Assembly: GCA_029941645.1 (NCBI GenBank)
Contig: JAPYSZ010000061.1
Coordinates: 1-5,892, forward strand
Direction of reading: 5' to 3'
DNA: 5,892 bases
Source of the DNA: Candidatus Poseidoniia archaeon
GTDB lineage: Archaea > Thermoplasmatota > Poseidoniia > MGIII > CG-Epi1
Made by a program: the position numbers and the translations under genes. Below are positions 1-5,024 of this stretch, piece by piece; position 1 is the first letter of the stretch, and each line of letters starts with the position of its first letter. The notes beneath the pieces are model-generated. The model ran no database searches. It was not told where the DNA came from and saw only the letters and a list, made by a program, of their open reading frames with translations.

Positions 1-772
1 GAACATATTTGTCTGCTGAAGTTGATTCATCATTGAAGAATGCCACAAAAATATTTATGTTATCATATTCTATATCTGAGAAATCATTCCCATTTTTATC
101 TTCATGTTCGCCACCTATCCAAATAGTATTCAGTTCTTTAGTTTCATGAGGTTCTAGTTCCACGCTTTCTTCAAATGCGTAATCTAAAAAACCAAAGTGA
201 TACGGATCTCCATCATAATTATTATATCGTGAAACCTTTTCAACAATATATGCACGAACATATCCATTAAAGGTTGGATCGCCCAGAGGTGCATCCTCAT
301 TCCAAGTCATGGCAATACTAACATCGAGTTGATCACCCCCTAAATGATTCATTTCAATTTCTAAAGATATATCCGTATCATCACGTTGTCCGCAATTATC
401 TATAGCTTGTTCATAATTTGAAGTGTCAGATTGCCCACCAGATACCTTTTCATCATTACCATCAAAAATAACTGTGGGATACCCAGTAACATCCGGGTAA
501 TCACCCATTCTGTCATCCGCTTTGTCATTCACATCTGTAATTAAGGCAACAAAAAAGAATTTATCATCATAGTATGGTTCATCAGGTACCTCTTCATAGA
601 TTTTCATTAAATTTTCTGCAGCACTAGGACAATAAACACACCACGTAGCTGTAAATTCTTCTCCAAATACAGCATGAGTAAAATCCTCTACTGGTAATTC
701 AGCAGTGTTCGTTGGCTTAATCATCGCAAAGCTCAAAAGCAAGGCAATGAAGATGTATTGTAGTCTTCTCAC
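1..772 (-). CDS. Secreted thioredoxin-fold protein, Omp28-like (3' end outside window)
   Basis: The reading frame runs off the left edge, leaving 257 codons. The chosen start is GTG at 772-770: an in-frame TAA lies a few codons upstream, and this start supplies a signal peptide (RR at 2-3, hydrophobic stretch about 6-18, small residues about 21-24). The next ATG, codon 17, would remove it. A thioredoxin-type active site follows: FTATWCVYCP at about 40-49, with the CxxC at C45/C48, and a cis-proline-type loop GYPT at 97-100. The context EEFTATWC..CP resembles the Omp28-like and related thioredoxin-fold families. From about residue 135 the chain is rich in D, E and N and looks beta-stranded, probably an extracellular domain. 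The likely role is a secreted or membrane-anchored thiol-disulfide protein; substrate unknown. It lies 30 bp after the epimerase, either in the same transcript or from its own promoter overlapping that gene's stop. Confidence 0.75.
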   Translation of the reverse strand, partial: MRRLQYIFIALLLSFAMIKPTNTAELPVEDFTHAVFGEEFTATWCVYCPSAAENLMKIYEEVPDEPYYDDKFFFVALITDVNDKADDRMGDYPDVTGYPTVIFDGNDEKVSGGQSDTSNYEQAIDNCGQRDDTDISLEIEMNHLGGDQLDVSIAMTWNEDAPLGDPTFNGYVRAYIVEKVSRYNNYDGDPYHFGFLDYAFEESVELEPHETKELNTIWIGGEHEDKNGNDFSDIEYDNINIFVAFFNDESTSADKYV

Positions 773-792
773 AATATGTTTATAGCTTTACA

Positions 793-801
793 ATTAATAA
801 G
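793..801 (-). promoter_or_regulatory. Possible TATA box for the secreted thioredoxin-fold gene
   Basis: The minus strand reads CTTATTAAT here, centred about 25 nt upstream of the GTG at 772. That is the spacing expected for an archaeal TATA box driving a leaderless transcript. It sits immediately beside the epimerase stop codon. AT-rich matches are common in this genome, so support is only spacing plus composition. Confidence 0.35.
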
Positions 802-802
802 T

Positions 803-1426
803 TTAACCCTGTTTCATTAATTTTATGATATGGATAGGATTATCGGAATTAAACACAGCACTACCTGCCACTAGTATGTCTGCTCCTGCTTCAATAAGTT
901 GTTGTGAATTCTTGGCGCTAACACCTCCATCAACTTCTATTAATTTTGAAGGATATTTTTTCTTAAATTTCCTCACTCGATTTATTGTACCCTCATAGAA
1001 TGATTGTCCACAATATCCGGGTTCTACTGACATAACTAAAATAATATCCGCATAATCCACTATTGAATCTATTGCTTCTTCTGGTGTTGATGGATTTATG
1101 GCAATACCTGCTTTTATGTTATGTTTCTTGATTAATTCTAAAGCTTCTTTTGGATTATTTGCTTCTATGTGAACGGATATGATTTCTGCACCTGCATTGG
1201 CAAAGTCATCTATGAAATCGCAAGGGTCTGTAATCATAAGATGAACATCTAAAGGCCCTATTCCATTCAATGATTTGACTAAATCTGAACCCATAGTAAT
1301 GTTTGGAACAAAATGACCGTCCATAACATCCATATGTAGATATCCTGATTCTGGCGCTACTAATTCAGCAGCCTTACGCATTTCCCCAAAGTCAGCTCCA
1401 AGCATTGAAGGTGCTATTTCAACCAC
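803..1426 (-). CDS. rpe: Ribulose-phosphate 3-epimerase
   Basis: This is a complete 207-aa TIM-barrel epimerase, slightly shorter than bacterial Rpe (about 220-225). It interconverts D-ribulose 5-phosphate and D-xylulose 5-phosphate in the cytosol. Visible signatures are APSML near the N-terminus (S7), HMDVMDGHFVPN at 31-42 with metal ligands H31 and D33, HLM with H62, the phosphate/active-site loop VMSVEPGYCGQSF at 131-143, VDGGVS at 165-170 with catalytic and metal-binding D166, and the phosphate-binding GSAVF at 188-192. All expected catalytic residues are present. The start is GTG at 1426-1424, inside the end of the upstream gene (8-nt overlap), with a GAGGA Shine-Dalgarno-like element 6 nt upstream, so translation is probably coupled. 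Many archaea make pentoses by the reverse ribulose-monophosphate route and lack this enzyme, so its presence hints at a non-oxidative pentose phosphate branch. Confidence 0.95.
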   Translation of the reverse strand: MVEIAPSMLGADFGEMRKAAELVAPESGYLHMDVMDGHFVPNITMGSDLVKSLNGIGPLDVHLMITDPCDFIDDFANAGAEIISVHIEANNPKEALELIKKHNIKAGIAINPSTPEEAIDSIVDYADIILVMSVEPGYCGQSFYEGTINRVRKFKKKYPSKLIEVDGGVSAKNSQQLIEAGADILVAGSAVFNSDNPIHIIKLMKQG

Positions 1427-1856
1427 GTAATGTCCTCTTTATAGAATCAACAATAAATCTCTGGGAAATATCAGGGCGACGGTTGTGAACAATTCTAATA
1501 AAAACTTCTAACTGTGAAGACTCTGTCCTCCACCATTTATCATAGAACCCATCAACTTTGTCTAAATCTTTTAGTATCAAACTTATTTGTGCTTCAGGAA
1601 ATTTAGGGGCTCCTCTGCTGTGTCCTAAAGGACGTTCAAGAATATATTTCATTTTGTTCAATACGGAAACATAGAATCCTTTAGGCTTTGCTTCTTCACC
1701 ACTTAGATTCTTTATAATGCCAGTATCTAAACACCAATCATGTTTGGCTAATTTTTTATCTTCATCCTGATAAACAGGCATCCATATTCTTTCTGTGGGG
1801 GGTGCTGGACTATGCTCGTTCAAAACCTCCTCTTCGGTTTCTTCATCTGAACCCAC
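1419..1856 (-). CDS. Hypothetical acidic 145-aa protein
   Basis: I do not recognise this protein. It starts at GTG (1856-1854), directly preceded in frame by TAA, so no longer N-terminus is possible. The first 15 residues are strongly acidic (DEETEEE at 4-10), followed by a proline-rich linker (SPAPP at 16-20). The body contains four tryptophans (W25, W41 and the pair W108-W109), one cysteine (C42) and a basic, probably helical C-terminus (RRPDISQRFIVDSIKRTLRG, 126-145). It has no signal peptide or membrane segment and no obvious metal or nucleotide motif, so it is probably a cytosolic soluble protein. Its stop codon overlaps the start of rpe, so the two are co-transcribed and probably co-translated. 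That does not establish a metabolic role. It is divergent from the tRNA-Trp gene. Confidence 0.75.
   Translation of the reverse strand: MGSDEETEEEVLNEHSPAPPTERIWMPVYQDEDKKLAKHDWCLDTGIIKNLSGEEAKPKGFYVSVLNKMKYILERPLGHSRGAPKFPEAQISLILKDLDKVDGFYDKWWRTESSQLEVFIRIVHNRRPDISQRFIVDSIKRTLRG
1433..1437 (-). promoter_or_regulatory. Shine-Dalgarno-like site that supports the rpe GTG start
   Basis: GAGGA on the minus strand, 6 nt upstream of the GTG at 1426. It lies within the coding sequence of the preceding gene and supports the overlapping GTG start. No in-frame ATG lies close upstream. Confidence 0.6.
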
Positions 1857-1878
1857 TTATGTACATATGATAAGCATA

Positions 1879-1890
1879 CGTTATTAACTT
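1879..1890 (-). promoter_or_regulatory. Possible TATA box for the hypothetical gene and rpe
   Basis: The minus strand reads AAGTTAATAACG, centred about 28 nt upstream of the GTG at 1856. This suits a leaderless or near-leaderless archaeal transcript. It lies in the 81-bp divergent spacer shared with the tRNA promoter. Confidence 0.35.
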
Positions 1891-1904
1891 AACTCATCAG
1901 AGAC

Positions 1905-1913
1905 TTTTTATTA
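1905..1913 (+). promoter_or_regulatory. Possible TATA box for tRNA-Trp
   Basis: The plus-strand stretch TTTTTATTA is centred about 29 nt before the mature 5' end of tRNA-Trp (1938). This is the expected archaeal TATA position if transcription starts a few bases ahead of the mature end. The evidence is position and composition only. Confidence 0.4.
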
Positions 1914-1964
1914 CACTCTTCATTTAACTGTCTATTGGGGAGCATGGTGTAACCTGGCAGCATT

Positions 1965-2078
1965 GCGGGCTCCAATTATACAGGAATGATTGCTACAGGG
2001 TCTGCTGATATCGTGATGAATGATTGGAGCTATGACCTGTGCAAACTAATGGGCTCCGGCTCAATAGGTGAGACCCGC
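1965..2078 (+). other. Bulge-helix-bulge splice motif (bipartite) of pre-tRNA-Trp
   Basis: The anticodon stem (1965-1969 with 2074-2078) is the outer helix. A 3-nt bulge 2071-2073 (AG^A) carries the 3' cut and a 3-nt bulge 1974-1976 (AA^T) carries the 5' cut. Between them the 4-bp central helix pairs CTCC (1970-1973) with GGTG (2067-2070), with one U-U mismatch at U33. An inner helix of only 3 A-U pairs (1977-1979 with 2064-2066) follows. Bulge sizes and cut positions match the motif read by the archaeal splicing endonuclease; the mismatch and short inner helix make it a relaxed version. Confidence 0.65.
1976..2072 (+). ncRNA. Intron-encoded box C/D guide RNA for C34 and C39 of tRNA-Trp
   Basis: Seen in sequence: box C ATGATTG (1986-1992), 12-nt guide 1993-2004, box D' CTGA (2005-2008), 4-nt spacer, box C' GTGATGA (2013-2019), 12-nt guide 2020-2031, box D ATGA (2032-2035). 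A closing stem pairs ACAGG (1980-1984) with CCTGT (2036-2040). The second guide pairs along all 12 nt with 1968-1979, including two G-U pairs. Its fifth base from box D, G2027, faces C1972 = C34. In the first guide, GGGTCT (1998-2003) pairs with AGACCC (2071-2076), and its fifth base from box D', G2000, faces C2074 = C39. Both duplexes span splice junctions, so they exist only with unspliced tRNA. Known from the family: the pre-tRNA-Trp intron of Haloferax and other Euryarchaeota guides 2'-O-methylation at 34 and 39 through L7Ae, Nop5 and fibrillarin. Cm34 is well supported; the position-39 guide rests on 6 bp. Confidence 0.85.
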
Positions 2079-2110
2079 CGATCTGGGTTCAAATCCCAGT
2101 GCTCCCACCA

Positions 2111-2713
2111 CTACTCTTTGAGTTCAGCCCAAATACGGTTAAATCTATAAAATGCCGATAAAGTACAAACAATAGCGAACATATAGCACATTAATTCCAT
2201 ATAATTTTGTTCTTGATTAAAATAGTATATTATTGGTACGATTATAAGAACAATTAATCTATCGGCTCTACCCAATAATCCTGCATATTCTCTGCCTGCG
2301 CCTACAGCCTGGGCTTGGGTTCCCATATATGATAGCATTAGTACACCTATAATTGCTGCAAATCCTACTTCAATATCGACAATTGACCCTAGTGCTATAC
2401 CTCCCAGTATAATTATGTCTGCAACACGATCAAGTGTATGATCAACGAGATCTCCTCTTTTACTGGATAAGTCTCTAAGTCTAGCTACAATTCCGTCTAA
2501 TGCATCAAGAACCGCAGTCAGGAATACCATAGCGCCCCCAATCAAAAGCCAAATTTTGTTATTCAAGTCAGCGTCTACAATATAAAATGAATAACCTGCC
2601 GTGATAGCCGTTACCAAAGATAAAATACTAATACCCATTGGCCCAAGCGGGATATTCACAGCTATAGGATTCAATAGTTTTGTTCCAAAATCTCTATAAT
2701 CGTCTGCTACCAT
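2111..2713 (-). CDS. CDP-alcohol phosphatidyltransferase, probable archaetidylinositol phosphate synthase
   Basis: A 200-aa integral membrane enzyme that condenses a CDP-lipid (here probably CDP-archaeol) with an alcohol head group, releasing CMP. The complete family signature D-x2-D-G-x2-A-R-x8-G-x3-D-x3-D is present: D70, D73, G74, A77, R78, G87, D91 and D95, the last Asp being the expected catalytic base. About six hydrophobic segments are visible, near 29-48, 54-72, 98-113, 116-133, 152-165 and 171-187. The C-terminal GR.DR pattern at 148-152 recalls the inositol-phosphate branch, which is why archaetidylinositol phosphate synthase is preferred over the glycerol- or serine-specific enzymes; substrate choice remains inference. 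The ATG (2713-2711) directly abuts the TAA of the kinase gene with zero spacing, so translation is probably coupled. The TAG stop touches the CCA end of the convergent tRNA-Trp. Confidence 0.88.
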   Translation of the reverse strand: MVADDYRDFGTKLLNPIAVNIPLGPMGISILSLVTAITAGYSFYIVDADLNNKIWLLIGGAMVFLTAVLDALDGIVARLRDLSSKRGDLVDHTLDRVADIIILGGIALGSIVDIEVGFAAIIGVLMLSYMGTQAQAVGAGREYAGLLGRADRLIVLIIVPIIYYFNQEQNYMELMCYMFAIVCTLSAFYRFNRIWAELKE

Positions 2714-3220
2714 TTAATACCATTCCAATATTCTTTCTGAATAATCTATTTCTTCTTCCAATTTAATATTGCCGTTCATAAACTCTTTCAAAATATCAGC
2801 ACTTTCAGATACTGTATTAGAACTGGTATCTAATTGAGCTATATTTGTAAAATCTAAACGTTCCAATGATTCAGAATATATTGTACCAATTGCCTCAGCC
2901 TCTAAATTTTCCCTAACCTTTTCTTTAGAATATCCTCTTTCTTTTAATCTATTGATTAATACTCTAGGATCACAACGTAATACAATAATTTTGTCAATAT
3001 TATCGAACTCATGAGCGAAATGCCCTTCCAAAATAGAATCCTCTGCAATAAATACATTCTTTTTAATTTTATCAATATCAATAATCCATTCACCACTTCC
3101 AGCTTTACCTTCAGAGGAATCTTTGTAATAATCTGAGAGTGCTATGATTTTCTGGTCTAATAATTTTGATATTGTTGTTTTACCCGTTCCTGGCGTACCA
3201 GTCAGAGCATACCGTACCAT
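2714..3220 (-). CDS. Fap7/AK6-type adenylate kinase family NTPase
   Basis: A 168-aa P-loop protein of the archaeal/eukaryotic Fap7 (AK6, hCINAP) family. The family has ATPase and adenylate kinase activity and acts in late small-subunit ribosome maturation with protein uS11. Walker A is GTPGTGKT at 8-15 (K14). The Walker-B-like segment is LEGH at 64-67, equivalent to the family's D/E-x-H motif. The lid and C-terminal region LRCDPRVLINRLKERGYS at 81-98, followed by KVRENLEAE at 101-109, is typical of the family. Length fits the usual 160-190 aa. The acidic C-terminus ends in ILEWY. The ATG at 3220-3218 lies 5 nt after the stop of the DUF5611-like gene, and its TAA abuts the next start, so it sits in the middle of a tight operon. 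The uS11 partner gene is not in this window. Confidence 0.88.
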   Translation of the reverse strand: MVRYALTGTPGTGKTTISKLLDQKIIALSDYYKDSSEGKAGSGEWIIDIDKIKKNVFIAEDSILEGHFAHEFDNIDKIIVLRCDPRVLINRLKERGYSKEKVRENLEAEAIGTIYSESLERLDFTNIAQLDTSSNTVSESADILKEFMNGNIKLEEEIDYSERILEWY

Positions 3221-3225
3221 TAAGT

Positions 3226-3570
3226 TTAGATTCCCTTTTCAGCAAGAGCCTTAGCCTCTCTTTTGGCTTTGGCCTTAGCCCTATCCTTTCTCTGCCTAGC
3301 AGTGAAGCCGGTTACATTCTTCATAAATCGATTGTAAGCCTGATGTGCGTCTAAAGAATCCTCAGGAGCAGACTCATTGTTCGTCTCAGTTTCAACTTTA
3401 ATTTCAGTGATAGATATAAATTCGACATCCATTTTTGTTAGGGCTTTGAATGATGTCGAGAATAAATTGTCATTTTCACTAACATCTCCAAATTCTTCTT
3501 CCATTAAGGTTTTCAAACCTCCATCCTCTAATGATTTACCGTGTCCACGTTTAATTTCGAAACTCTGCAT
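3226..3570 (-). CDS. Small archaeal protein, DUF5611-like
   Basis: A 114-aa protein without signal peptide or membrane segment. The N-terminal pattern FEIKRGHGKSLED at 4-16, a central acidic alpha/beta-like body (strand-like VEFISITEIKVETET at 49-63), the segment YNRFMKNVTGFTARQRKDR at 79-97 and the Lys/Arg/Ala-rich tail to 112 match my memory of archaeal DUF5611 proteins; not checked by search. The function of that family is unknown. The basic tail could contact RNA or DNA, which is inference. It is co-directional with SRP54 (37 nt upstream) and the Fap7-like kinase (5 nt downstream), suggesting a link to protein targeting or ribosome maturation. The start is ATG at 3570-3568, with no strong Shine-Dalgarno. 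Confidence 0.8.
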   Translation of the reverse strand: MQSFEIKRGHGKSLEDGGLKTLMEEEFGDVSENDNLFSTSFKALTKMDVEFISITEIKVETETNNESAPEDSLDAHQAYNRFMKNVTGFTARQRKDRAKAKAKREAKALAEKGI

Positions 3571-3589
3571 AAGTTATACTCTAAGACTA

Positions 3590-3604
3590 TGTATTTGTAT
3601 TTTG
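3590..3604 (-). promoter_or_regulatory. Possible internal TATA-like element before the DUF5611-like gene
   Basis: The minus strand is A-rich here (AAAATACAAATACAT), centred about 27 nt upstream of the ATG at 3570, and lies in the 37-nt gap after SRP54. It could allow the last three operon genes to be transcribed independently. A weak call, based on spacing and composition. Confidence 0.25.
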
Positions 3605-3607
3605 GGG

Positions 3608-4942
3608 CTACAATTTTAGGTCGCCTTTTCCAAATTGTTTCATCATGCGTTGCTGCATTCTACGATTGCCACCTATATTGGACATCATTTTTCGACTTTG
3701 ATTATATTGTTTCAATAGGTCTCTGATTTCCTGGGGGTCTGAACCTGAACCTTTTGCAATTCTGTTTATTCTCGAACGTTTTATTAATTTTGGATTCTCT
3801 AATTCTTCTTTAGTCATTGAATTCATTAATACATTGAATTTCTCTAATTTATCTTGTGTTTCTTCTACTTGCCCTTTTTTCATCATAGCAGACATTCCAG
3901 GAACCATTTCCATTACTTTTCCTAATGGACCCATCTTAGTTAATGCCTCCATTTGTTCTCTCATATCTATTAGAGTGAATTTGCCAGATAGCATTTTCTT
4001 TGCTGTATCTTCTGCTGTACTAGCATCCAGTACCTCTTCAGCTCTTTCAAGAAGTGTTTGAAGATCTCCCATTCCCAATAAGCGAGAAATAAATCTATCT
4101 GGATCTAGTGTCTCAAGACTATCTAAACTTTCTCCAGTACCAACAAAAATAATAGGTGCATTAGTTGCAGATACAGTTGAAAGTGCACCTCCGCCTTTAG
4201 CTGAACCATCTAATTTCGTTAGAATAACTCCAGTTACTCCTACCGCCTTGTGAAATGCCTCAGCTTGTGGACCTGCCTGCTGTCCTACTGTTGCATCCAT
4301 AACTAAGAAAATTTCATCAGGTTTAACTATTTTAGAAATAGATTCCATTTCTGATATTAAATCGCGATCTAAAGCATGTCTTCCTGCAGTATCTACTATA
4401 ATAACATCTAAATCTTCAAACTCTTTTAATCCCTCGGTAACAACCTTTTCAGCATCTTTATTATCTGAACTGCCAAAAACAGGAACTTGAATTTGATCAC
4501 CTATTTGTGACAATTGATCATATGCTGCAGGCCTATGAACATCAGCTGCAATTAACCCAAGATTCAAACCTTTCTTTTTCAAATATTTAGCCAATTTTCC
4601 CGTAGTTGTTGTTTTACCCTGACCATAAAGACCAACCATCATGATTTTCTGTTTTTCTAACTTAAGCGATCTTGGTTCTCCTAGGGCACTTACTAATTCT
4701 TGATGAACTATTCTGACAACATGTTCACGTCCTGTCATTCCAGCAGGAGCTTTTTCATCCAAAGCTCTTGTTTCAATTCTTTTGCTTAAATCTAGAGCTA
4801 ATCTGACATTAACATCTGATTGTAATAAAGCCCTTTGAATATCTCTGACAAGTTCCTTGATTAATTCTGGAGAAATATGGCTTGCACCTGCTATTTTTCT
4901 TAGAGTTTCTCTAAGGGCATCGCCCAACTTTTCCAGAACCAT
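3608..4942 (-). CDS. srp54: Signal recognition particle 54 kDa protein (SRP54)
   Basis: A complete 444-aa SRP GTPase, within the 430-460 aa usual for archaea. It binds signal peptides emerging from the ribosome, sits on 7S/SRP RNA with SRP19, and delivers the complex to FtsY at the membrane. N domain: about 1-95, helical, with the conserved ALLQSDVNVRLAL at 38-50. G domain: P-loop GLYGQGKTTTTGK at 104-116 (K110), AADVHRPAA at 132-140, DTAGR at 184-188, TKLDGSAKGGG at 242-252 and the closing VGTGE at 267-271. M domain: from about 315, methionine-rich, with GKFTLIDMREQM at 320-331, the PLGKVMEMVPGM region at 339-350, and the RNA-binding stretch SRINRIAKGSG at 390-400. The C-terminus is Met/Gln/Arg-rich (415-437). 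The P-loop has Y and Q where GLQGSGKT or GLQGAGKT is most common. It heads the operon. Confidence 0.97.
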   Translation of the reverse strand: MVLEKLGDALRETLRKIAGASHISPELIKELVRDIQRALLQSDVNVRLALDLSKRIETRALDEKAPAGMTGREHVVRIVHQELVSALGEPRSLKLEKQKIMMVGLYGQGKTTTTGKLAKYLKKKGLNLGLIAADVHRPAAYDQLSQIGDQIQVPVFGSSDNKDAEKVVTEGLKEFEDLDVIIVDTAGRHALDRDLISEMESISKIVKPDEIFLVMDATVGQQAGPQAEAFHKAVGVTGVILTKLDGSAKGGGALSTVSATNAPIIFVGTGESLDSLETLDPDRFISRLLGMGDLQTLLERAEEVLDASTAEDTAKKMLSGKFTLIDMREQMEALTKMGPLGKVMEMVPGMSAMMKKGQVEETQDKLEKFNVLMNSMTKEELENPKLIKRSRINRIAKGSGSDPQEIRDLLKQYNQSRKMMSNIGGNRRMQQRMMKQFGKGDLKL

Positions 4943-4963
4943 AATGGTTGTTTAATCATGGAC

Positions 4964-4977
4964 TAATTTAAAATTAA
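4964..4977 (-). promoter_or_regulatory. Possible TATA box for the SRP54 operon
   Basis: The minus strand reads TTAATTTTAAATTA, centred about 28 nt upstream of the SRP54 ATG (4942). It lies in the 82-bp spacer after alaX, downstream of a probable oligo-T stop, so SRP54 probably starts a new transcript. Confidence 0.45.
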
Positions 4978-5004
4978 GTCTCGCGTCATATTGAGTCTTT
5001 GAAG

Positions 5005-5010
5005 AAAAAA
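5005..5010 (-). terminator. Oligo-T terminator after alaX
   Basis: Six consecutive T on the minus strand within TTATATTTTTTCTTC (4999-5013), starting 15 nt beyond the alaX stop. Archaeal RNA polymerase terminates at such T-tracts without a required hairpin, and none is obvious here. Confidence 0.45.
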
Positions 5011-5024
5011 TATAATTGTAATTT

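Larger units (their letters stand above)
1938..2110 (+). tRNA. tRNA-Trp (anticodon CCA) with a 97-nt intron at 37/38
   Basis: The cloverleaf can be built completely. The acceptor stem is GGGAGCA (1938-1944) with TGCTCCC (2100-2106), all Watson-Crick; the discriminator is A at 2107, and CCA is encoded at 2108-2110. The D stem is GTGT (1947-1950) with GCAT (1960-1963), and the D loop holds GG at 1956-1957. The anticodon stem is GCGGG (1965-1969) with CCCGC (2074-2078). The anticodon loop is C32 T33 C34 C35 A36 A37 (1970-1975) plus A38 (2073), giving anticodon CCA at 1972-1974. The variable loop has 4 nt. The T stem is CTGGG (2083-2087) with CCCAG (2095-2099) around loop TTCAAAT. The intron is 1976-2072, at the canonical archaeal position. 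G1-C72 and A73 agree with archaeal tRNA-Trp identity. It is the only complete plus-strand gene here, divergent from the hypothetical gene and convergent on the lipid synthase with no spacer. Confidence 0.95.

Noticed and set aside
1976..2072. Homing-endonuclease-type or mobile intron
   Set aside because: At 97 nt it is too short for an endonuclease gene, and the bulge-helix-bulge shows a protein-spliced archaeal tRNA intron.
2060..2072. CTCA/TGAG hairpin (2060-2063 with 2069-2072) as a terminator or separate element
   Set aside because: Only 4 bp, without a T-tract, and it competes with the splice motif that must form there.
1938..2110. Two separate tRNA halves or a split tRNA
   Set aside because: Both halves lie in cis with correct anticodon stem pairing across a normal 37/38 intron, and no second promoter or leader is needed.
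3166..3726. Plus-strand open frames opposite the kinase, DUF5611-like and SRP54 genes (3166-3354, 3377-3619, 3541-3726)
   Set aside because: They lie almost wholly antisense to genes with clear family motifs, have low-complexity S/L/F-rich translations and lack start signals.
3834..4061. Plus-strand 75-codon frame inside SRP54
   Set aside because: It is antisense to the conserved M domain; its translation shows no motif.
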